Assembly (NCBI GenBank): GCA_000442125.1
Contig: KE546968.1
Coordinates: forward strand, 647,932-711,931
Reading direction: 5' to 3'
DNA length: 64,000 bases
From: Opeltia flavorubescens
Taxonomy: Eukaryota; Ascomycota; Lecanoromycetes; Teloschistales; Teloschistaceae
Part shown: piece after piece, positions 36,901-50,251 of the stretch
Layout: each line of letters opens with the position of its first letter
Position numbering within the stretch: position 1 is the stretch's first letter
Made by a program: the position numbers and the translations under genes
The notes under the pieces: generated by a model
Database searches by the model: none
The model's input: only the letters and a program-made list of their open reading frames with translations
Told to the model about the DNA's origin: nothing

Positions 36901-39900
36901 ACGGATGATCGAAGCTTACAGGAAGTCACCGAACATATTACTATCAATACACCGACGCTACATCCTCTGGTCCATGAGATTTCTATGCGGAATCAGCTTA
37001 TCCACTTAGATCCTCCTGCTGAGTTCACCCGGACGAGCTGGCTGTTACAATTGCATGAATGGCTTGGTGTCGTTTGCAACCAGCCGCGCCTTGTGGTTTC
37101 AAGGTACGAAATGAATGTTGGGGACCCAAAGATTGGTTCAGGGAGACCCACCTTTGCTTATCTACCACATCGTTGCATGGATGTTTTGTCCCAAGCATAT
37201 CGTACTATCGAGGATAAACACCGAGAAGTCGTTGAATACGTTGATAAATGGCTCCAGTTCCAGTCGCTCTGGGATCTCAAATCGGAACACATTATCGGTT
37301 CGCTTGGGGACGACCTTGCTAGTTGGCTTCAATTGTTACAGGAGCTGCGAAAGACAAGGGCAACATTTGATACTTCGGAAGCATCGCAGACTTTTGCTAC
37401 TGTTACAATAGACTACGAGCAGGTACAAACTCGGGTCAACGCTAAGTACGATCAATGGCAGCATGAGATTGTACAACATTTTGGATCTAGACTTGGGAAT
37501 CGGGTACGTGAAGTCTACGTGGAAGTGGAGAAGGCTCGAAGAGAGCTTGAAAGTCTGTCGCTCGAGGCCTCTTCCACTGCTCAAGCTGTTTCATTCATCA
37601 CCATTGTTCAGCAATCAAGAAAAAAAGTTGACGCATGGGAGCCTGAGATAGACGTATTTCGTCAAGGGCAAACTAGCCTTAGCCGGCAGCGCTATCAGTT
37701 CTCAGCCGACTGGCTATATATTGATCAAGTTGACCACCAGTGGAGTGTGTTGACCGAAATCCTGAGCCGGAAATTGAAAATAGTGCAAGACCAAACCGAC
37801 GCATTGCGCGCTAAAACAATGGCGGAGGACAAAGTTGTAGGGGATAGGATTAGTGATATAATCAAGCAATGGAACGATGAGAAGCCAATATCCGGCAATA
37901 TTCCTCCAGAACAAGCAATTCTCTCACTCAAGTCGTTCGAATCGCGACTAAACACTCTGTATGATGACTCCGAGACAGTCTCAAAGGCCAAAGAAGCATT
38001 GGATTTACCAGGATCACCGGAGACTGCACTGGGGAGCATTACCGAAGAAGTTCAAGATTTTATGTCGGTTTGGGCCGCTCTATCAACCATTTGGAAAAGT
38101 TTGAACGAGCTTCGAGAAACGCACTGGGCCGCTTTGCAGCCCCGAAAGCTACGTCAATCACTTGATGGTCTTGTTAAGATGACGAAGGAGATGCCTAGTA
38201 GGATGCGTCAGTATGCTGCCTTTGAACATATACAAGCTGTTCTGCGTCAGTACCTGAAGGTGAATCCACTGTTGAGCGACATGAAGTCTGAAGCGGTCCG
38301 TGAGCGCCACTGGGTCAAAATCTACAAAGCCCTGAAGCCTAGTAAGAGATATTCGCAGATATCCCTGAGCCTTGGAGACGTATGGGATCTGCAATTGACT
38401 GCTAGCGAAGTGATCATACGTGATATCATCGCTCAAGCACAAGGAGAGATGGCACTTGAGGAGTTCATTAAACAAGTCCGCGATACATGGCAAAATTACT
38501 CTCTCGATCTCGTCAACTACCAGAACAAATGTCGTCTCATTAGGGGCTGGGACGATTTATTTGCCAAGTGTAGCGAGCATTTGAATTCGTTGCAAGCCAT
38601 GAGACATTCCCCATACTACAAAGAGTTCGAGGAAGACGCGTCCATGTGGGAAGACAAGCTCAACCGCGTGCATGTATTGTTTGATGTGTGGATCGATGTT
38701 CAAAGACAATGGGTCTACCTGGAAGGAGTCTTTACAGGTAATGCCGATATCAAACACCTCTTGCCTGTAGAATCATCGCGCTTTCAAAACATCAACTCGG
38801 AATTTTACGCTCTGCTCAAAAAGGTCTACAAATCGCCATTGGTGCTTGATGTACTGAATATTTCGGGGGTTCAGAAATCCCTGGACCGCTTAGCGGAACT
38901 GCTCAACAAGATACAAAAGGCGCTTGGAGAATATCTGGAGCGAGAGCGCACGTCGTTTCCGAGATTTTACTTTGTTGGCGACGAAGACCTCTTGGAGATC
39001 ATCGGCAATAGTAACGATATACTGAGGATCTCCAAGCATTTCAAAAAGATGTTCGCTGGTATATCTGGTCTTCTTCTTGATCAAGAAACAAACATTCTTG
39101 GCTTCAACTCGAAAGAAGGGGAGAATGTACTTTTGAAAAAACCCATCTCACTGGCCAAAACACCCAAGATCAACGACTGGTTGGCTGCACTAGAAGGCAA
39201 CATGCGCAGCACGCTGGCGGAGCTCCTCGCCGAGGCAGTCCTAGCATTCCAGCGTTTATACGAATCGAACGAGATGGATTCTCTTGTGCTCACAGGCTAC
39301 CTTTCTCACTATCCTGCCCAGATTGTTGTCCTAGCCTCCCAAGTAGTCTGGACGACTTCTGTGTATACTGCCTTGAACGAAGGTGGTGGCGGACTACAGG
39401 AATCGCTGGCAAAGCACGTCAGGCTTCTTGAGATCCTGGCTACCGCTGTTCTCGGCGATCTGGATACATTATCCAGGAAAAAATGCGAGCATCTCATTAC
39501 CGAGTTCGTTCACCAACGCGACAGTATAAGCCAGTTGATCTCAACCCATGCATCTTCACCAATGCACTATTCCTGGCTATTGCAGCTCCGCTACGTCTAT
39601 GATCCCAACCAGGACTTTGTGAACCGCCTTCGTGTAAAGATGGCGAATGCAGACTTGACATATGGTTTCGAATATTTGGGTGTACCAGAAAGACTTATCC
39701 GCACACCACTCACTGATCGCTGTTTCTTGACCTTGACCCAGGCCATGGCCCAGCGACTGGGAGGATCGCCCTACGGTCCTGCCGGGACCGGTAAGACTGA
39801 ATCCGTTAAAGCACTCGGCGTTCAATTGGGCAGATTCACGCTTGTTTTCTGCTGCGATGACACCTTTGATTTCCAGGCTATGGGCCGTATTTTCCTTGGT

Positions 39901-42900
39901 ATTTGCCAAGTTGGAGCGTGGGGCTGTTTTGACGAATTTAATCGTCTGGAAGAACGCATCCTATCAGCAGTATCTCAACAAGTGCAAAATATCCAGCTTG
40001 CGCTTAAACGACTCGCTGAGAAAGGCGATTCTCAACTTGAACTTGCCGGCAGGCATTTCAGCGTCCACGCAAATACCGGATTATTCATCACGATGAATCC
40101 TGGGTACGCTGGACGATCCAACCTACCAGACAATCTGAAGAAGCTCTTTCGTAGTGTGGCAATGTCAAGGCCAGATAAGGAACTCATCGCTGAGGTTATG
40201 CTTTACTCGCAAGGATTCAGTCAAGCTAAAGGATTAGCCAGACAAGCTGTTCCATTCTTCGATGCCTGTGCTGTTAGATTGACGAAACAGGCCCATTATG
40301 ATTTTGGATTGAGAGCTTTAAAGAGCGTACTTATCAGCTCGGGGGGCTTGAAGCGCTCAAGGCTGACCCTAGGTAGCCAAGGACAAGTGGAGCAAGAGTT
40401 GGAACCGCAAATATTGGTTCAAAGCATCTGTGAGACTATTGCGCCCAAGCTGATCAGCGGAGACATCGATACTATGGAATGCGTCCAGAAAGAATGTTTT
40501 CCAGGCATCGAGTATGTACCATCAGACTTGGAAAATCTTCGAAAAGCCATCACAACGGAAGCCGCAGAGAAGGGATTCGTGGTCACGGAAGCGTGGATGA
40601 CGAAAATAATTCAGCTCTATCAAATTCAAGCCATACACCACGGCGTCATGCTAGTAGGACGGTCTGGCTCAGGCAAATCCGCAATCTGGAAAGTCCTGCT
40701 GCAGGCTATGCAGCGTCTGGAAGGCGTCGAGGGCGTCTACCACCTGATCGACCCGAAAGTGATGTCCAAAGAGGCCTTATACGGGAGCCTTGATAGCACT
40801 ACTCGCGAATGGACCGATGGACTTTTCACAAGTATCCTACGTAAGATAGTGGATAATCTGCGTGGAGAGGACAGTAAGCGTCATTGGATCGTCTTCGATG
40901 GCGACGTCGACCCGGAATGGGTTGAGAATCTCAACAGTGTTCTCGACGACAACAAGTTATTGACCCTTCCGAATGGAGAGCGACTCAATCTGCCTCCAAA
41001 TGTACGAATCCTGTTCGAAGTGGAGAACCTCAAGTACGCGACTTTGGCCACTGTCAGTCGATGCGGTATGGTCTGGTTTAGTGAGGACACGGTTACGTCC
41101 GATATGATGCTCTCCAACTACCTGGATGGCCTGCGTAGCTCTCTCTTCGAGGAAGCAGACGATGATACCACCGGTCGTTCTTCAGCACATTCTCTGTCGA
41201 TTCAAAGTCAAGTCGCCAATGTCGTACACCGAAGTCTAGCAGTCGAGGGTCTTCTGCGCACTGCGCTATCGGAAGCTCAGGGGCTGGGCCACATAATGGA
41301 ATTCAGTGAGATCCGATGCGTTAATACTATGTTTTCTCTCATCAACAGGAGCTGTAGAGCTATCATAGCCTACAATATCCAGCATGACGACTTTCCCCTC
41401 GAACAGGATCAGATCGAAGCCTTCATTTCTAAGAAACTGCTTCTAGCGCTCACATGGGCCTTCGTTGGGGATTGCCCTTTAACTGAACGCAAGACCTTTG
41501 GAGAATACATATGCGGTCTCACCACCGTTGATTTGCCTCTTCTCGGCGAGGCTTCCTCTATCATAGACTACGATGTTTCTCTACCAAATGCAGAGTGGAC
41601 CCCATGGCGATCCCAAGTACCAAGCATTGACGTTAATACCCATTCCATTGTTCAGACTGACGTTGTGATCCCGACCTTAGATACTGTTCGGCACGAGGAT
41701 ATTCTATATTCTTGGCTAGCCGAGCATAAACCGCTCGTTTTATGTGGCCCACCGGGTTCAGGCAAAACCATGACATTATTTGCTGCACTCCGGAAATTGC
41801 CCGATATGGAGACTGTTGGCCTTAATTTCTCGAGCGCAACTACTCCTGAACTTCTGATAAAAACATTCGACCAGTACTGCGAGTATCGCAAGACGCTCAA
41901 CGGTGTAGTCATGTCACCCAGTCAAGTTGGGCGATGGCTGGTTCTCTTCTGTGATGAAATCAACCTTCCAGCACCAGACAAGTATGGCAGCCAACGAGTA
42001 ATCTCTTTCTTACGGCAGCTCGTGGAGCAGAATGGTTTCTGGAGGACCTCTGATAAGACATGGGTATCACTTGAGCGAATACAGTTTGTTGGTGCTTGCA
42101 ATCCTCCAACGGACGCTGGACGACATGCTATGGGTTCTCGCTTCTTGCGGCACTCGCCCATCGTCATGGTGGACTATCCTGGTGAACAGTCGCTGCAGCA
42201 AATTTACGGGACGTTCAACAATGCAATCTTGAAGATAATACCCAACCTGCGGGGCTACTCCGACGCACTCACTAAGGCCATGGTCCAACTATATGTCGAG
42301 TCTCAAGCTCGATTCACTCCTCAAATCCAGCCTCATTATATCTACTCCCCGCGTGAGCTCACGAGATGGGCTCGAGGAATATATGAGGCTATCAAGCCTT
42401 TGGAATCGCTACAATTAGAAGGACTTGTAAGGCTCTGGGCTCACGAGGCATTACGCTTGTTCCAGGATCGCCTAGTCTCGGAGCATGAACGCGAATGGAC
42501 ACGAGCGAGCGTTGACCGGATTGCCCTTGAACATTTCCCAAATATTGACCAAATTGTAGCCTTGCAGACCCCGATTCTCTATTCCAATTGGCTTTCTAAG
42601 AACTACATTCCAGTCGAGCGCGAACAACTACGGGAATTTGTCAAAGCAAGACTAAAGACATTTTGCGAAGAAGAGGTAGATGTACCACTCATACTTTTCA
42701 ACGATGTACTTGAGCATGTTCTCCGTATCGATCGAGTCTTCCGCCAACCACAGGGCCATTTGATTCTGATCGGTGTCAGTGGGAGCGGCAAGACTACTCT
42801 TGCTCGTTTCGTTGCTTGGATGAATGGCTTGAAAGTCTTCCAGATCAAGGTGCACGGAAAATACTCGGCACAAGACTTCGACGAGGATCTACGGGACGTG

Positions 42901-45900
42901 CTGCGGCGTTGTGGATGCCGAGGTGAGAAGGTATGCTTTATCATGGACGAGTCCAACGTTCTCGATTCTGCATTCCTAGAACGCATGAATACTCTTCTTG
43001 CCAACGCAGAGGTTCCTGGACTTTTCGAGGGCGATGAGTTCTCAACGCTCATGACTGCCTGCAAAGAAGGGGCCCAGCGCCAGGGTTTGCTTCTAGACTC
43101 CCAGGAAGAATTGTACAAATGGTTTACCCAACAGATCATCAAGAATCTACATGTCGTCTTCACCATGAATCCACCCGAGGATGGCCTATCGTCCAGAGCT
43201 GCCACGAGTCCGGCCTTGTTCAATCGATGCGTCTTAAATTGGTTTGGTGATTGGTCCAAACAAGCTCTATTCCAGGTTGCTTCAGAGCTAACTCAGTCTG
43301 TGGATCTCGATCGACCCAATTTTGTGGCGCCTGAGAGCATTCCTGTTGCTTACGAGGACCTTACCTTACCGGCCTCGCATCGCGATACCGTCGTTAATGC
43401 TATGGTGTACGTTCACCAGTCGATCCATCGCTTCAATCGACGGCTTGAAAAGCAACAAGGTCGGGTGACCTACCTGACCCCTCGGCATTTCCTGGATTTC
43501 GTGGCTCAGTATGTCCGTTTGTTCCGCGAGAAGCGAGAAGACTTGGAAGAACAGCAGCGCCACTTGAATGTTGGTCTAGAGAAGCTTCGCGACACGGTCG
43601 ATAAGGTTAGGGATTTGCGAGCAAGCCTAGCACAGAAGAAGAGTCAATTACAATTGAAAGACACCGAGGCCAACGAGAAGTTACAGGGAATGATTGCCAA
43701 CCAACGGGAAGCTGAACAACGCAAGTCTACTTCCCTAAAAATACAGGCTGAACTTGAGAAGCAAGAGGAAGAAGTGGCGAAGCGGAAAGAAATTGTGAGT
43801 GCAGATTTGGAGAAGGCAGAACCAGCAGTCCTCAATGCGCAAGAAAGTGTTAGCAACATCAAACGCCAGCACCTCACCGAGGTCAGATCGTTGACCAACC
43901 CACCAACCGGCGTCAAACTTGCCCTGGAAGCCGTATGTACCCTCCTTGGCCATAAAGCCGATAGTTGGAAAACCATTCAAGGTATTGTGCGGCGGGACGA
44001 CTTTATCGCGAGTATCGTCGGTTACGACAATGAACGACAGATGACAAAAAGCCACCGAATGAAGATGCAGAACGATTTTCTATCGAAGGACGATTTCACT
44101 TACGAGAGGGTGAACAGAGCGAGTAAAGCTTGCGGTCCACTTGTACAATGGGTCGAAGCCCAGGTTGAATATTCAGCTATCCTCGATCGTGTTGGACCTC
44201 TACGAGAAGAAGCGGAACAACTAGAGGACAGCGCGATGCAGACCAAGGCCGAAGCACAGGCGATAGAAAAACAGATCACAGTCCTGGAGGACAGTATAGC
44301 AAGATACAAGTCTGAGTATGCTTCTTTGATCAGCGAGACGCAGGCCATCAAAACAGAGATGTCCCGTGTGGAATTCAAAGTCGACCGTAGCGTCCGACTC
44401 CTTGACAGCCTCTCGTCCGAAAGAGCCAGGTGGGAGCACGGAAGCAAAACGTTCGAAACCCAGATCAGCACCATTGTGGGCGACGTACTGGTAGCATCCG
44501 CTTCACTTGCCTACAGCGGTCTGTTTGATCAACAATTCCGCAAGGCAATGACCGACGACTGGTCGGGCCAATTAACCTTGTCAGGCATAGAGTACAAGAC
44601 TCCCAACCCAATGACAGAGTACTTGTCGACTGCCGACGAGCGGTTGAAGTGGCAAGGGAACAATCTGCCGGTTGACGATCTTTGCACGGAGAACGCCATC
44701 ATCCTGAAGCGCTTCAATCGCTATCCTTTGATCATCGACCCATCAGCGCGGGCTATGGATTTTCTGCAGAATGAGAACAAGGGCCGGCGTTTAATAGTCA
44801 CAAGCTTTCTTGATGACTCGTTTGTCAAGCAGCTAGAGAGCGCTCTCCGTTTTGGCAACCCAATCCTGATACAAGACGCGGAGCATCTGGATCCAATTCT
44901 AAACCATGTGCTCAATAGAGAATATCAAAAGACCGGCGGCCGTGTGCTGATCCAACTGGGCAAGCAGGAAATTGACTTCTCACCGGCATTCAAATTGTAC
45001 CTCACAACGCGTGATCCTTCTGCGGTGTTTCCGCCAGATGTATGCAGTCGAACTACTCTCGTCAACTTCACCGTTACCCGAAGCAGTCTCCAGACGCAAT
45101 CATTGGACGATGTACTCAAATCTGAACGTCCAGATGTGGACCAGCGGCGGTCGAACCTGGTCAAGATGCAGGGCGAATTCAATACACATCTCCGGAAGTT
45201 GGAAAAGCGCCTACTCCGAGCCTTGAACGAATCAACGGGAAATATACTGGACGATGATCTGGTGATCGAGACACTCGAGACCTTGAAAAAGGAAGCGGCC
45301 GACATTGCGAAGAAGATGGTAGAGACCGAAGGAGTTATGGTTGAAGTCAATACAATCACCACCCAGTATAACGCTATCTCCCGAGCCTGTAGCGCAGTGT
45401 ATACTGTCCTGGAACAACTCTTCCAGCTTAATCACTTCTACCAGTTCTCTCTTCAGTACTTTATTGACATTTTCCGTGCCGTTTTAAATGACAATACGAA
45501 ACTCCAGGGTGTCACCGATCACAATACCCGATCAAACATAATCCTACGCAATCTTTTCGTGAGTACTTACCAGCGAACGTCATTAGCTCTTCTCCAGAGA
45601 GACCGTATCACGTTTGCAATTTTGCTGGCCCGAGCCTCTCCTATGGTAACAGACAAAGCCGCAATTGAGACGATTCTAGACCAGACAGTGTCAGGTAACG
45701 ACGTCTCGGATGACAGACAGCTGAGACGTGAGATACTTGCCCAAGCCTCCCAGATGGAGATTTTGCAACCGCGTTTCACCGAGATTTCTGAAGATCAATG
45801 GGATCGTTTTTGCACAGAAGAGGTGGCAGAGAATGTAGTGCCATCCGTCTGGGATGATGGCACCGATCTGATAGGCCAGCACCTTCGCTCCGTCCTCCTT

Positions 45901-47078
45901 GTAAAGATGCTTCGCATCGATCGATTTGTACCCGCTGTGGAGAAGTTCATAGCTGCCGTCTTCGGCTCCGGCTTTTTCGAAGGAAGCGAAGATCTCGAGA
46001 GGACCGTTTCGCAATTGACGTCCGCGACGCCAATCGCCCTGAGCTCCAATCCCGGTTTTGACGCAAGCTACAAGGTCAACAATTTGGTTGACAAGATCCA
46101 AGTTCGATGCTCCAACATTGCCATGGGCTCCAATGAAGGCCCGGGTAGCGCTGACAAAGCTCTCGGCGAGGCCGCAGCGACAGGACATTGGGTACTGATC
46201 AAAAATGTACATTTGGCGCCTGGATGGCTTCAAGGGCTGCAAAAGCGACTTAGCTCGCTTAGGCCACACCCGGATTTCCGATTGTTCCTGTCCATGGAGA
46301 CTAGTCCGAGGATTCCAGTCAACCTCCTCCGCACCTCTCGCATCCTTATGTACGAACAACCTGCAGGGGTGCGGGCCAACATGAGGGACTCGTTATCAAC
46401 ACTCGCGACTCGAGCAAGCAAAGAGCCGGTCGAGAAGGCTCGTTTGTACCTTTTGTTGTCATTTCTGCACGCGGTAATTCAGGAAAGATTACGATATGCA
46501 CCAGCGCTGGGTTGGAAGGCCTTTTGGGAATTCAACGATAGCGATGTGAGTATTGTGTGGTGCTACATCTGCCTTTGATACGTGTTACTAAATCTATATA
46601 GTACGAATGTGCAGCATTCATTATTGATACGTGGCTCGAGACAATCGCCCACGGTCGAACGAACGTTGCGCCCGTCAAGATACCATGGGACCTCCTACGG
46701 ATTCTCATCACGGAAACCTATGGAGGCAAGATCGACGACGAAGAAGATTTCGGACAGTTATCAGACATTGTCAAGCAGTGCATCACGCCTGCCGCGTTCG
46801 AGGACGGTCATCAATTGGTTGAAGGTGCCAAGGGACAGGAGGCGGAGATGTACAGCGAAAGAGACGGAGGTCTCACAGTGCCAGAAGGCACGACGATGGC
46901 TGACTTTATGAAGTGGGTGAATGGCTTGCCAGAACGCGAGCCACCGACATATCTAGGGTTACCGGCGAATGCGGAGAAAGTTTTGTTGGTGGGACATGGG
47001 AAAGAAACGATTGCGGACGTTGGTCGTCTTTCGGGAATACTAGACGAAGGGGAGCAGCTGGCATCAGAAGAGGAATGA
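33908..47078 (+). CDS. nudA: Cytoplasmic dynein heavy chain (NudA type)
   Basis: Minus-end microtubule motor heavy chain, needed in hyphae for nuclear distribution and endosome transport. Exons are 33908-34208, 34259-46545 and 46602-47078, giving 4354 residues, in line with fungal NudA at about 4340. Six AAA modules follow the N-terminal tail. P-loops are GPAGTGKT (about residue 1940, with Walker B CFDEFNR), GRSGSGKS (2234), GPPGSGKT (2596, with LFCDEINLP) and GVSGSGKT (2939, with FIMDESN). The stalk coiled coils flank the microtubule-binding domain near residue 3300, where [15 protein letters not shown] and [16 protein letters not shown] are seen. The protein ends about 50 residues after [18 protein letters not shown], so the large C-terminal cap of animal dyneins is absent. 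A single 12.3-kb exon is intact, arguing for strong selection. Confidence 0.97.
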
Positions 47079-48593
47079 AGGAGTTTGAGAAGTCGTCGTC
47101 CTTTGGAGGTTCACAGCGATTCAGCGAGCATTGCAGGCGTGTCACGGCATCGGAGTCTGCCTCACATCTTTGGTGGAGTTGGCAGGGCAGATTGCAATTG
47201 CATGGTTCCAGGTGGAAGGGATATACCCCATGTGCTCCGTATGGCTGGCTTCTTCTTTGATTGTACATAAAGCGTCTTTCTACTGTATGCAGAAAGCGGA
47301 ATTACTGATTGAGTAATCGATGAAGGAATCTCCAAATTCAGGTGCCATGGCGGCTAATGGAACAGTTGTCGTAAGAGGGTGAAAGGATTGTGAGCGAGGG
47401 CTAAACGGAGGTTTTTGCGATGCAAGATATTGGCGCCGATAGTGCAGCGAGTATCAATAAGCGAGGCGCCAGGGTCTCAGGGATTGCTACTTCTACTGGA
47501 GCGAGTGAAGGAGTGCATTGAGCCAGCACTGAATAGCAAGAGCCCCGAGCTCTCGCTTTCCTGCTCCAGCTACCCTAAGCCGTCGCTTCTACAATACTGC
47601 TCTGTTCACCGGCAGCTGGACTCTCGACGAATAGCACGTGCAGCGTAACGAGACAGAACAGCGAGAATCAAAGATGAGATGATTTCAAAGGCAGCCCTTT
47701 ACTGCTAATAATACTCAACAGTCAATGCGCGATGGCAATAACCCTCTTGGTTCCGAATAGTGGACAGGCGACTGTGTTCCTCCATAATCCTTTCCCTCAA
47801 ACAGCATAGTGTGGCGAGCAGAGTCTGGATGTCGTGCGTCAGCTACCTCGTCAGAAAGCGCCTCATCGCAGACCATGTCCTTGCCCCAGTGCATCTGAAA
47901 CACTTCCATCCAGCAGTAACAGTAGTCTGGAACGCACAAGACACTGGTGCCAAAGCGATCAAAGACAATGAGCCATCATCATTGGTTAGATGAGCATCTC
48001 TTGAGGCATGGACCCCGCATCATATGAAATCAGGCATAGACAAGACTCTCTTATCGCCCTTCCTCTAGGGAAAGATAATGTGCCTCTGATAACAGCCAGT
48101 GCTTGCAGAACGTGCCTTGTCTAGATATATAGATTGGAGTCCTCTCCCACCCCATACCTAAGCTTCCTTTTGCGGATCCGCTCCATTTTGCCTGGCGCAA
48201 AATTTCTTTTCATTTTTTTAAAGTAGCCGTGGTTGATGTCATGGCTTTTAAACATCAACTCTTTCGCGTATCTGATTTGGATCTCTTGACAGAATGGGAT
48301 TTGGCCAAAGTCTTGAAGCTTGGCGATAGTATTCCTGCCTACCGATACTCTGCCAGTGAGTCTATTGTATATTTTCAAATCTTCCGAAGTTTGTGTGCGC
48401 ATACATCTGCCGCCAGGGGTGTAACAAAATATTTTCCAGCATACTCGATTTCTCTACCTTACACAAAACTCCAACAACCATATGATAATGTTACCATCGC
48501 TAATACATCTTTCTCCCTGAAGCATTTTTCTCCACACTCCGCTCCAACATCCATCTATCCACGACCTCCGACCTCTACCCACCGCCAACACCC
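47079..48593. other. Intergenic, dynein / GNAT acetyltransferase
   Basis: 1.5 kb without a gene I can defend. A minus-strand frame at about 47715-47960 has even amino-acid use (for instance HWGKDMVCDEALSDEVADAR) but no recognised family and no clear start, and may be a relic or an exon. The last 200 bp are rich in C and T, as expected for a fungal promoter and leader. Confidence 0.5.
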
Positions 48594-49690
48594 ATGATGC
48601 CAAGCTTCTCCTCCCACCTATCTCAACTTCCCTCCTCCTGCCAATTCTCCACCTCCCCAACGCTTCGCTCTTCCCCCTCCCCCTCCTCTGCATACCAATC
48701 CGACCATCTCCCTACCCTAACCACCTACCCTACAACCTCCCCTTCCGAACGCGCCTCCGCCCTCCACCTCGTTGCCGACTCAATCGCCCAACAACGTCAA
48801 TCCACCGCCTCCGCCCTCCTCACCCATCCCTACCCTCTCTCCGCCTCAATCCTTCTCCTCGCCATCCTATCACAAATCCTCAGTTTCCCTCTCTTCCTAA
48901 CCACCGCCGCCGGCCTGATTATGACCCTCCTCCTAATCGTCCGCTGGATCGCAAGCCCCTACCTCGCGCTCGCAGAGGGGATCGGATATCCCTGGCTGGA
49001 GAACAGCCATCATTTCCTCTACACCCCACCGCTCATGATGATGGGATCCGGGGGCAAGAAGAGGAGAGGTGGTGGAAGCGGGAGCGGAGGACATAGTCGG
49101 AGTAGTTCGACGGGAAGTACCGGAAGCAATGGGTCTGGGAGCGGGAACGTGGATCCAGNGCCGAATTCTACCGCTATTGCTCATCATCACAACGTCAAGA
49201 ATGGAGGAGGTGTGAAACGTTCCCGCAATAATAGTAATTCCTCCACTGCTTCTACGACGAGGGATAGGAATGATACTGGGATTGAGAATGTTGTCCTTAT
49301 TACTAAATGGGGGGATTCGGAGATTATCGGCGCGCTTGTCATGAGGGTTTTCAAGAGGGAGAGGAAGGCTGTGATAAGGGCGTGGACGGTCAAGATACGT
49401 TATCGGGGTAATGGCGTCGGAAGGGGACTGTTGGAAGAAGGAGTCAGAGTTGCGATGCAGAGGGGTTGCGTTGCTGTTGGGGGGAAGGGGGTGGAGTTTG
49501 AGGGGGCGCATGCTAGTGAGTTTTTCTGTTTTCTTACGGAGGTCCTGTGAATGGACTGCTGACTCGATGTTGTTTGACAGATTCGCACCGAGTGCTGCCT
49601 GAATTGTTTAATCGAGGAGTTGAGAGGAGGGAGAAGAGGGCGAGAGCAGTTTTGGAGGAGATTGTGGACGATGTCGGGGGAGCGAGATGA
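48594..49690 (+). CDS. Membrane-anchored GNAT-like N-acetyltransferase, uncharacterised
   Basis: Probable acetyl-CoA-dependent acetyltransferase of 343 residues. Exon 1 is 48594-49515, the intron 49516-49580 and exon 2 49581-49690. Residues 1-65 are Ser/Pro/Thr-rich. Two hydrophobic segments lie near 80-100 and 102-122 (ASILLLAILSQILSFPLF and TAAGLIMTLLLIVRWIA). A Gly/Ser/Asn-rich linker with basic residues spans about 150-220. The GNAT core follows, with VVLITKWGDSEIIGALVMRV, the acetyl-CoA motif A as IRYRGNGVGRGLLEEGVRVA, and a final helix HRVLPELFNRGVERREKRA. The hairpin of two membrane segments before a GNAT fold recalls the NAT8 layout. One ambiguous base (N) lies at 49159 in the linker. 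Substrate unknown. Confidence 0.75.
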
Positions 49691-50251
49691 TCATACTCGA
49701 GGTTTGCTCTATGGAAAGATGGCGGAAGGATAGTTTCGGTGGGGCATGATGATTACATGGTTGGATAAAGATAATGACAGATAGAGAGGAGAGATGACAC
49801 GACACGAATAATGATTAGAGTAATGAAATGATTCTTATTTGGATGCTGCCGGCGTCATTTATAGTATCTTGGCAACTCAAATAAATCGACCCACACCATT
49901 AGCAGCTCTCCATGCTGGGCAGACCAATTGTGATGCAGTGATACCTTCCAGACCGATCCTCTACACAAATGTGGTTTTTGCAGAGGAGAAAATTTCCCGG
50001 CCTCTTTGACATGTCCGTATTCGATGCCGAGAACCACCTTGTAGACAACATCTGGTTTTGTCCTTTCATCATCCACACACCCGCAGTATATTTTAGCCTT
50101 GCTTATGATGATAAAAATGCAGTAGTCTCCTAACATCAGAACCCCGAGCCAACGCCGAATATAAGCTATGTGGGTATCTTCGATAAAAACACTAAAGCCG
50201 TGTAGATGGGTGACTGAGGGTAATTATTTAGGATCGAAGCCTACACACAGT
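49691..50251. other. Convergent 3' region, GNAT / histone H4 variant
   Basis: 560 bp between converging genes. A 93-codon minus-strand frame at 49855-50136 (starting MLGDYCIFIIISKAKIYCG) has a proper ATG and stop but no recognised domain. It could be a small gene or chance; I rate it below one in three. Confidence 0.4.
49855..50136 (-). CDS. Possible small uncharacterised protein
   Basis: A 93-residue frame with an ATG start, mixed composition and several aromatic residues (LHHNWSAQHGELLMVWVDL). No signal peptide beyond a short hydrophobic start and no known motif. It lies downstream of the H4 variant gene on the same strand and may just be part of its 3' untranslated region. Confidence 0.25.
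   Translation of the reverse strand: MLGDYCIFIIISKAKIYCGCVDDERTKPDVVYKVVLGIEYGHVKEAGKFSPLQKPHLCRGSVWKVSLHHNWSAQHGELLMVWVDLFELPRYYK

Noticed and set aside
46546-47078. First thought that the dynein gene was truncated because the animal-type cap is missing
   Set aside because: P-loop positions and total length fit fungal NudA, which also lacks the cap.
48121-48402. Minus-strand 93-codon basic frame upstream of the GNAT gene
   Set aside because: No family features, no conserved-looking core, and it lies in promoter-like sequence.
49141-49170. GGATCC and GAATTC sites flanking the N at 49159, like a cloning junction
   Set aside because: The reading frame continues through both sides of the N in one linker, so vector sequence is not needed to explain it.
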